Source: Desulfurococcales archaeon (lineage in GTDB: Archaea > Thermoproteota > Thermoprotei_A > Sulfolobales > Desulfurococcaceae). Taken from it: a DNA stretch of 11,238 bases. The stretch covers positions 1 to 11,238 of the forward strand of contig WAML01000133.1 in NCBI GenBank assembly GCA_015522345.1, written 5' to 3'. Made by a program: the position numbers and the translations under genes. This document shows positions 7,150 through 11,238 of the stretch, piece by piece. Below the pieces are notes generated by a model. The model saw only the letters and a list, made by a program, of their open reading frames with translations. It made no database searches and was not told where the DNA came from. Position 1 is the stretch's first letter. Every line of letters begins with the position of its first letter.

Positions 7150-7440
7150 TTAACTACTTGTTTCGGGAACCATTTCAATAGCTTTTACAGGGCATTCATG
7201 AGCACATATACCGCAGCCTTTACAGTAGTCGTAGTTAACTACAACGTTTTCTCCATCCCATATAATAGCCATATCTGGGCAGAAGAGCCAGCATAGCATA
7301 CACTTAGTACATTTATTATAGTCTATAACGGGCCTTAAGGCTCTCCAATCACCTGTTTTATAGTCTGTTGACAACCTATATGGTAGGGCTGAAAGAGGTA
7401 GTTCTTTCCAACCACGAGGTTCTTTAGGCTGAGAAGCCAT
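7150..7440 (-). CDS. porD: 2-oxoacid:ferredoxin oxidoreductase, delta (ferredoxin-like) subunit
   Basis: A 96-residue ferredoxin-like electron-transfer subunit. Two complete cluster motifs are visible: C44-x2-C47-x2-C50-x3-C54-P and C73-x2-C76-x2-C79-x3-C83-P, giving two [4Fe-4S] clusters that pass electrons from the alpha-beta catalytic site to external ferredoxin. The 43-residue N-terminal extension, including GWKELPLSAL, is typical of POR/VOR delta subunits and separates them from free ferredoxins. ATG 7440 is preceded by GGAGGTG ten bases upstream, which lies just past the porG stop. Only seven bases separate the two genes. Confidence 0.95.
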   Translation of the reverse strand: MASQPKEPRGWKELPLSALPYRLSTDYKTGDWRALRPVIDYNKCTKCMLCWLFCPDMAIIWDGENVVVNYDYCKGCGICAHECPVKAIEMVPETSS

Positions 7441-7447
7441 TTATGAA

Positions 7448-8005
7448 TTACACCTCCTGGGTTAATTCATGTGCTTTCTTTACGAGTTCAAGGTTTCTCT
7501 CTGCTAATGGGCCGGGAAAACGATGTTTGAGAGCTTTCTCTATGCTCTCGAAAGAAACTATACCAGTGGCTTTCAATAACCCCCCGATCATGGCTGTATT
7601 TGTTATAGCTCTCTTAAGGATCTCTAGAGCTAGCTCTGTAGCTGGAGTAACCCATACACTATACTCTCCTTTATTAATACCTAGTAATTTATAGAGCTTA
7701 TCTGGATCCCCTTTATAATTGACAATTATTTTACCGCCTTTCTTTAATCCAGAGACTATATGGGGTCCTAGTAGAGTTGGATCAAGTACTATAACTATGT
7801 CTGGATTATACACCATACTATGTATTTCTATAGGTTCATCACTAATTCTTGTGAAAGCTAGTATTGGCGCACCAGATCTTTCTGGACCAAATGCTGGAAA
7901 GCTCTGCACGTGTTTACCGTCGTAGGCTGCTGCCATAGCTAAGAGGTTTGAGGCAGTCCAAGCACCTTGTCCTCCTCTACCATGCCATCTAATTTCAATC
8001 AACAT
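7448..8005 (-). CDS. porG: 2-oxoacid:ferredoxin oxidoreductase, gamma subunit
   Basis: The 185-residue gamma subunit is first in the operon; in the fused bacterial enzyme it corresponds to the gamma domain that helps bind CoA. Diagnostic blocks are IRWHGRGGQGAWTAS (4-18), SFPAFGPERSGAP (35-47) and IVIVLDPTLL (about 70-79). The length is normal. ATG 8005 has GAGGTAG (8013-8019) nine bases upstream. The gene order gamma-delta-alpha-beta on one strand, with gaps of 7, 11 and 15 bases, is the common archaeal por arrangement. In archaea such as Pyrococcus the gamma subunit is shared between enzymes of different substrate; only one set is visible in this window. Confidence 0.94.
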   Translation of the reverse strand: MLIEIRWHGRGGQGAWTASNLLAMAAAYDGKHVQSFPAFGPERSGAPILAFTRISDEPIEIHSMVYNPDIVIVLDPTLLGPHIVSGLKKGGKIIVNYKGDPDKLYKLLGINKGEYSVWVTPATELALEILKRAITNTAMIGGLLKATGIVSFESIEKALKHRFPGPLAERNLELVKKAHELTQEV

Positions 8006-8040
8006 ATCATATCTACCTCAATGACTATAGAATACGTTAT

Positions 8041-8050
8041 CAATTATATT
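8041..8050 (-). promoter_or_regulatory. TATA-like promoter of the porGDAB operon
   Basis: On the minus strand AATATAATTG lies 36-45 bases before the porG ATG. Usual archaeal spacing puts transcription start near 8020, leaving a short leader that still contains the GAGGTAG ribosome site at 8013-8019. Other AT-rich stretches nearby could serve instead. Confidence 0.4.
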
Positions 8051-8175
8051 CGATATACATTACTGGTGATAATATACATAGCCACTCCTATTAATTGATT
8101 ACTACTCCATACACCTAATGAACTCTATAGTTCCACTATGTGGCTTGGTAAAGTAGTGTAGATTAAACATTTACT

Positions 8176-8230
8176 TCAGTCAAGGGCGGGTTCCTCACAA
8201 GATATTTTCGGTTCCAAAGGTCTTCATCAT
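8176..8230 (-). ncRNA. C/D box guide sRNA (sRNA-2)
   Basis: This is the best-formed of the three RNA candidates. On the minus strand: box C ATGATGA (8230-8224, perfect), 12-nt guide AGACCTTTGGAA, D' CCGA (8211-8208, 3 of 4), 9-nt spacer, C' GTGAGGA (8198-8192, 6 of 7), 12-nt guide ACCCGCCCTTGA, box D CTGA (8179-8176, perfect). The total is 55 nt, and both guides have the same length, as expected for archaeal box C/D particles with L7Ae, Nop5 and fibrillarin. By the D+5 rule the predicted methylated bases are the last G of UCAAG in UCAAGGGCGGGU and the first A after UUCC in UUCCAAAGGUCU. I could not assign these to a particular rRNA or tRNA. It reads away from pepA, towards por, from its own TATA box. 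Confidence 0.7.
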
Positions 8231-8250
8231 AATAGATAAGTATTTGTTGC

Positions 8251-8260
8251 TATAATATTT
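8251..8260 (-). promoter_or_regulatory. TATA box of sRNA-2
   Basis: AAATATTATA on the minus strand is centred about 25 bases before the first base of box C (8230), the canonical archaeal TATA-to-start distance, so the RNA would start almost exactly at box C. The same AT-rich tract could also act for pepA on the plus strand. Confidence 0.5.
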
Positions 8261-8321
8261 TTATTCAACAAGAGAGATATAGTCTTTATGATAATTATAG
8301 GATTATCTATTGGTGATTTAA

Positions 8322-9806
8322 TTGGTTAAACATGTATTCTATAAAGGAGAGATTCTTAGATCTAGTTGCGATACATTAGCTGTTTTAGTTAAAGAGAAGA
8401 AGTATGAATTAATAGAGGATATCGATAAAGAATTCAGTAATATCTTCAAACATAGCGTGAAAATAGGTGATTTTAAAGGAGAAGCTGGTGAAGTAATTCT
8501 ATTCTATGTTAACGTAAACAGTATTAAAAGGTATGTTGTAGCTAGTATAGGAGATGAAGGATTAGAGGGCTTGAGAATAGCTGTAGCTAATATAGTTTCT
8601 AAAGTAAAGGATTATAGTGAGAAACTTCTTATCCATATCCCCGACATAGATATAGATTATTCTCGTGCCATAGAACAATCTGTTATATCAGTTGAAATGA
8701 CTCTATATGATCCAGGTGATAGGTATAAGGCTAGGGAAAAGAAGGAGGTTAAGCTTAAGGAGATATACTATAGTGTTATAGATGAGAAGGATTATTCTAA
8801 GGAGATAGAGAAAGGCATTATAATAGCTGAAGCAGTAAACTATGCCAGGGATATAGCAAATGCACCTTCTTCTGATATGAATCCTGATAAAATAGAGGAT
8901 GAAGCTAAGAAACTTGCGAAAGAGCTTGGACTTAAAATAAAGGTTCTACGTAAGAAAGAGCTAGAGAAACAAGGGTTAAATGGCATTATTGCTGTTGGTA
9001 GAGGAGGTAGCTCTGAACCTAGACTTATAATACTTGAGTATAAAGGTTCTAATAGAGATTCTTGGGATATAGCTGTTATTGGTAAAACTGTGACATTTGA
9101 TGCAGGCGGTCTAGACATAAAGACTGCTGAAGGTATGTATAATATGAAGTTTGATAAAAGCGGTGGAGCTGCTGCTTTAGGAATTATAAGAGCTGCTGCT
9201 AAACTAAGGCTTCCAGTAAATCTTGTAGTTGCTCTTCCAGCTGTAGAGAATATGCCAGGCCCAGACTCTTATAGGCCTAGAGATGTCATTAGAATGTATA
9301 ATGGATTAACTGTTGAAGTAGGAAATACTGATGCTGAAGGGAGGATAACTCTTGCTGATGCTCTAGCGTATATAGAGAAGAACTATAGTCCGAGAGAAAT
9401 AATCGATCTAGCTACATTAACTGGAGCTATAATTGTTGCACTAGGCAATCACGCTATAGGGTTATTCAGCAACAATGATGAACTCGCTAAAGAATTAACT
9501 GAAGTAGGAGAATTTGTAGGCGAAAGACTATGGAGAATGCCTTTATGGAAAGAATATTATGAGCAATTGAAGAGTGAAGTAGCTGATATAAATAATGTTG
9601 GTGGAAGACCTGGAGGAGCTATTACTGCTGCAGCTTTTCTAAGCAAGTTTGTAGAGAATACAGCTTGGGCTCACCTAGATATTGCTGGTACAGCTTGGGT
9701 ACAACAACATGGTCCTAAAAAACCATATTATCCTAAGGGAGCAACTGGTGTTGGAGTCAGATTAATAACATACTACATTATGAGAAAATACGGTTTACAA
9801 AAATAG
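8322..9806 (+). CDS. pepA: leucyl aminopeptidase, M17 family
   Basis: A 494-residue cytosolic aminopeptidase that removes N-terminal residues from peptides, normally as a homohexamer with two metal ions per active site. The N-terminal domain (1-165) is variable, and the catalytic domain follows. By alignment to bovine and E. coli enzymes the metal ligands are K255, D260, D278, D337 and E339, and the catalytic pair is K267 and R341. All are present in GKTVTFDAGG (254-263), MKFDKSGG (275-282) and NTDAEGR (335-341). The common GKG and FDSGG are GKT and FDAGG here, a mild variation. GGRPGGAITAAAFLS and WAHLDIAGTAW near the end are typical. The TTG start is supported by GGTGAT (8312-8317). It fits peptide catabolism feeding the neighbouring 2-oxoacid oxidoreductase, though it is not co-transcribed with it. 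Confidence 0.95.
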   Translation: MVKHVFYKGEILRSSCDTLAVLVKEKKYELIEDIDKEFSNIFKHSVKIGDFKGEAGEVILFYVNVNSIKRYVVASIGDEGLEGLRIAVANIVSKVKDYSEKLLIHIPDIDIDYSRAIEQSVISVEMTLYDPGDRYKAREKKEVKLKEIYYSVIDEKDYSKEIEKGIIIAEAVNYARDIANAPSSDMNPDKIEDEAKKLAKELGLKIKVLRKKELEKQGLNGIIAVGRGGSSEPRLIILEYKGSNRDSWDIAVIGKTVTFDAGGLDIKTAEGMYNMKFDKSGGAAALGIIRAAAKLRLPVNLVVALPAVENMPGPDSYRPRDVIRMYNGLTVEVGNTDAEGRITLADALAYIEKNYSPREIIDLATLTGAIIVALGNHAIGLFSNNDELAKELTEVGEFVGERLWRMPLWKEYYEQLKSEVADINNVGGRPGGAITAAAFLSKFVENTAWAHLDIAGTAWVQQHGPKKPYYPKGATGVGVRLITYYIMRKYGLQK

Positions 9807-9813
9807 CTATAAT

Positions 9814-9840
9814 ATATACTAGTGCACGTGCTTAGTATAT
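9814..9840. terminator. palindromic hairpin after pepA
   Basis: ATATACTA (9814-9821) pairs with TAGTATAT (9833-9840), and inside it GCAC (9824-9827) pairs with GTGC (9828-9831), so 12 base pairs form with a small internal mismatch. It starts eight bases after the pepA stop, which suggests a 3'-end hairpin. There is no long T-run after it, so a binding site or RNA-stability element is also possible. Confidence 0.4.
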
Positions 9841-9911
9841 CTTAGGTTATTACTAGAGTAATATAAGCTATATATAGAGTACCTATATATTATAATTATG
9901 ATGTTTTTTAC

Positions 9912-9927
9912 ATTAACAAATGTTAAT
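9912..9927. promoter_or_regulatory. 16-bp palindrome, candidate operator of the wHTH gene
   Basis: ATTAACA-AA-TGTTAAT is a perfect 7-bp inverted repeat with a two-base centre. It lies 33 bases upstream of the TATA box at 9960-9967 and about 93 bases before the first codon of the winged-helix gene. A dimeric wHTH protein would bind such a site, so autoregulation is plausible. From this position, upstream of TATA, activation is as likely as repression. Confidence 0.45.
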
Positions 9928-9959
9928 AAATTAGTAATAATTATTGAGTAAAAAATACA

Positions 9960-9967
9960 TTTAAATA
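9960..9967 (+). promoter_or_regulatory. TATA box of the wHTH gene
   Basis: TTTAAATA, preceded by AAAAATAC as a possible BRE, predicts transcription start near 9990. The leader would then include GGAGGT at 10007-10012 and serve the GTG start at 10020. Confidence 0.55.
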
Positions 9968-10019
9968 GGCGTTTTACCACACAGTATGTCTTGAGAACTA
10001 ATTAATGGAGGTAGGGGAA

Positions 10020-10388
10020 GTGTCTGAAGAATATTGTAGCATTTATGACATAAGGTTTCTCATGAATAGAGGTATAGCTTTAAGTCCCCCGCTTTGGAGA
10101 ACTTTAAAAGCTGTTATTGAATTAAAGAAGGCTACAGCAGAAGATTTAGCTAAAGCAACTGGTAGACCTAGAACTATTGAATCAAGGTATTTAGCTGAAC
10201 TTAATAGACTAGGGTTAGTGGCTCGTAGGAGAATAAGTAGAAAAGTATACTATATTGAAGCAGAAACAGCTGTAAAAGAAGCTCTTAAGGAATTAGGTGA
10301 TGTACCAATAGAACAGCTCGCCCATCAAATAGGTTTACCAGCTGATATTGTTAGAATTATTGTTGAAAAACTAAGAAAATATGCTTAA
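10020..10388 (+). CDS. winged helix-turn-helix DNA-binding protein
   Basis: A 122-residue small basic protein, probably a dimeric transcription regulator. Numbered from the chosen start, residues about 29-73 form a winged helix: LKAVIELKKATAEDLAKATG contains helices 1 and 2, TIESRYLAELNRLGLV is the recognition helix and following turn, and RRRISRKVYYIE is the beta wing. The C-terminal 25-30 residues (IEQLAHQIGLPADIVRIIVE) look like a second short helix-turn-helix, which is less usual for ArsR/MarR-like proteins. There are no metal-binding cysteine clusters and no ligand domain. I chose GTG 10020 over ATG 10005 because GGAGGT (10007-10012), an ideal ribosome site, lies seven bases before the GTG and would otherwise be coding. 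It stands alone, between the palindrome at 9912-9927 and the third guide RNA. Confidence 0.75.
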   Translation: MSEEYCSIYDIRFLMNRGIALSPPLWRTLKAVIELKKATAEDLAKATGRPRTIESRYLAELNRLGLVARRRISRKVYYIEAETAVKEALKELGDVPIEQLAHQIGLPADIVRIIVEKLRKYA

Positions 10389-10714
10389 CTAAAAGTATAA
10401 CTAGTATACATTAAATATTTTTAACAAATCATTTTCTTAGAAACAACAGATAGTTAATATTATTTTTAAAGAAACCCGTTATTATAAAAGAATGTGATCT
10501 GTGAGGGGGCCACTTCATCACATGGAGTCAGAGGGACAGCCCAGTTCTTCACCATACGATAAACCATTGTTGTGTATTCTACTATGAATCATATATAATT
10601 ACAGTGGCTTAAATATTATAGGCACTTAGTTGGAAGGGATTGTGTTTAGTATAAGTAATATTATAATGGAAACTGAGTTTAAGATCGATCGATTTTAGTG
10701 TTTCTATAGAGTTT
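10389..10714. other. 326-bp gap between the two regulator genes
   Basis: There is no protein gene. AATATTTTTAAC at about 10415-10426 is a T-run that could end the wHTH transcript. The guide RNA candidate lies at 10498-10552. The rest, about 10600-10714, is AT-rich and contains only a 10-bp palindrome, ATCGATCGAT at 10684-10693, of no clear role. Confidence 0.6.
10498..10552 (-). ncRNA. candidate C/D box guide sRNA (sRNA-3)
   Basis: On the minus strand: box C GTGAAGA (10552-10546, 6 of 7), 14-nt guide ACTGGGCTGTCCCT, D' CTGA (10531-10528, perfect), 6-nt spacer, C' GTGATGA (10521-10515, perfect), 13-nt guide AGTGGCCCCCTCA, D CAGA (10501-10498, 3 of 4). The total is 55 nt. It is GC-rich within an AT-rich gap. 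Here the internal boxes are perfect and the terminal ones slightly off, the reverse of the usual trend. By the D+5 rule the predicted targets are the A in GGGACAGCCCAG and the second G after UGA in UGAGGGGGCCACU. A TATA-like AATTATATAT (10600-10591) sits about 40 bases before box C, and a T-rich TTCTTTTAT follows box D. A competing fold is a 7-bp hairpin, ATGTGAT/ATCACAT (10492-10498 with 10517-10523). Confidence 0.55.
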
Positions 10715-11065
10715 TCAATGGTATATATTTATTGCTTTTTCATACATGTTCTTTATATATGGTATTTGGTTACGTAAGTCTATAATCTCTTTTATACTTG
10801 TTCCGTCAGTTGTTTGTACTTCTATTGATAACTCGAAATCTCCTCTGTGTACTATCTGGTATTTCTCAGCTCGCTCTAATACATAAATAAATGCTCCTAG
10901 AAGAGTTCTTATTAAATCGCTTCTGTTCTTAAAACCTAATAATCCAACATATCTATCTAGTGCATCCAGTAATTCCTCGGGTAGTTTAAAACTTACAACT
11001 CTATTACTACCATTTATGTAAAACATTCTTCCTCTAAAAACCCTAGAGCCTCTCTGATCCAACAT
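10715..11065 (-). CDS. ribbon-helix-helix (CopG-like) transcription regulator
   Basis: A 116-residue small DNA-binding protein. Residues 22-66 fit the ribbon-helix-helix fold: the strand RVVSFKLP (22-29) that enters the major groove as a dimer, helix A (PEELLDALDRYVGLLG, 29-44), and helix B beginning NRSDLIRTLL (47-56). NRSDLIR is the classic turn and helix-B start. The C-terminal 45 residues are a short alpha/beta tail with no NikR-type nickel histidines, so no ligand can be named. ATG 11065 is preceded by GAGGGA (11071-11076) and a TATA-like TTTAATTATA (11089-11098). Paired GGTATTACC repeats lie 80-112 bases upstream and are candidate binding sites. An antitoxin role is possible for this family, but no toxin gene lies beside it within the window. 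Confidence 0.85.
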   Translation of the reverse strand: MLDQRGSRVFRGRMFYINGSNRVVSFKLPEELLDALDRYVGLLGFKNRSDLIRTLLGAFIYVLERAEKYQIVHRGDFELSIEVQTTDGTSIKEIIDLRNQIPYIKNMYEKAINIYH

Positions 11066-11088
11066 ATTTGTCCCTCAAATACTAGGCT

Positions 11089-11098
11089 ATAATTAAAT
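11089..11098 (-). promoter_or_regulatory. TATA-like promoter of the RHH gene
   Basis: TTTAATTATA on the minus strand starts 24-33 bases before the ATG at 11065, so transcription would begin close to the coding start. Whether the GAGGGA ribosome site is in the message depends on the exact start. Confidence 0.4.
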
Positions 11099-11144
11099 TC
11101 AGGAAAACAATATTCATGCTACTTGATACACTCATATAAATGTA

Positions 11145-11177
11145 GGTATTACCCATGGATACACCAATGGTATTACC
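11145..11177. repeat. paired 9-bp repeats GGTATTACC, candidate operator
   Basis: GGTATTACC occurs at 11145-11153 and 11169-11177, exactly 24 bases apart. Each copy is itself nearly palindromic (GGTA-T-TACC). Between them lie CCATGG and CCAATGG. The pair sits between the RHH gene's promoter and a plus-strand TATA-like GTTTATATATT (11186-11196) that points to a gene beyond the window. Such repeats suit a ribbon-helix-helix dimer pair. The binding partner is inferred. Confidence 0.45.
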
Positions 11178-11185
11178 GAGATATA

Positions 11186-11196
11186 GTTTATATATT
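11186..11196 (+). promoter_or_regulatory. TATA-like promoter for a gene right of the window
   Basis: GTTTATATATT on the plus strand predicts transcription start near 11217, with no coding start visible before the window ends at 11238. It lies nine bases after the second GGTATTACC repeat. Confidence 0.35.
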
Positions 11197-11238
11197 AACA
11201 AACAATTGTATCTCTGCCAAAAATACTATATGATACAA

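Larger units (their letters stand above)
8006..8321. other. 316-bp gap between porG and pepA
   Basis: There is no protein gene here. The stretch holds the por promoter (8041-8050), two small adjacent hairpins (GAAC 8120-8123 with GTTC 8130-8133, and CCAC 8133-8136 with GTGG 8140-8143), the guide RNA at 8176-8230 with its own TATA box, and the promoter and ribosome site GGTGAT (8312-8317) of the aminopeptidase gene. The two hairpins lie downstream of the guide RNA on its strand, so they might help end or process its transcript; that is inference. Confidence 0.6.

Noticed and set aside
9840..9900. Runs of CTATATATA/TATATATT considered as a repeat array.
   Set aside because: These are short AT-rich stretches with no fixed unit or spacing.
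10684..10693. ATCGATCGAT palindrome as an operator.
   Set aside because: It is a simple four-base tandem, located downstream of the RHH stop and away from any promoter.

Overview
The window looks like ordinary chromosome from a hyperthermophilic crenarchaeon of the Desulfurococcales type. A Staphylothermus-like genus is my best guess, by inference only. The evidence is AT-rich DNA with AT-rich codon use, TATA-box promoters with little bacterial -35/-10 structure, archaeal Shine-Dalgarno sites of the GGTGA/GGAGGT type, a four-subunit archaeal 2-oxoacid:ferredoxin oxidoreductase, archaeal TldD-like and HypE-like proteins, and candidate C/D box guide RNAs. I see no insertion sequence, integrase, CRISPR array, tRNA or rRNA.

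Layout, left to right. 60-1166 (+) is an AIR-synthase/HypE-like ATP-binding protein, overlapping at its 3' end a small convergent gene of unknown function (1147-1410, -). 1411-1660 carries a candidate C/D box guide RNA (1533-1589, -) and the promoter of a CitG-like triphosphoribosyl-dephospho-CoA synthase family gene (1661-2620, +). A converging single-pass membrane protein of unknown function (2628-3281, -) shares a 248-bp divergent promoter region with a divergent TldD/PmbA-family protein (3530-4774, +), which ends at a hairpin plus T-tract. 8005-4826 (-) is the operon porG-porD-porA-porB. A 316-bp gap (8006-8321) holds a well-formed C/D box guide RNA (8176-8230, -) and the promoters of por and of a leucyl aminopeptidase (8322-9806, +). 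Then come a winged-helix regulator (10020-10388, +) behind a 16-bp palindrome, a third candidate guide RNA (10498-10552, -), and a ribbon-helix-helix regulator (10715-11065, -) with paired 9-bp repeats upstream.

How the genes fit together. The aminopeptidase, the TldD-like protein and the 2-oxoacid:ferredoxin oxidoreductase fit a peptide-fermenting lifestyle: peptides are cut to amino acids, converted to 2-oxoacids, and oxidised to acyl-CoA and reduced ferredoxin. The guide RNAs would direct 2'-O-methylation of rRNA or tRNA, as is common in hyperthermophiles.

The most unusual content is in the gaps: three minus-strand RNAs of 55-57 nt with a C-guide-D'-spacer-C'-guide-D layout, and two candidate operators next to DNA-binding-protein genes. 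Several start codons are moved downstream here because the longest open frame would start on or just before the Shine-Dalgarno sequence.
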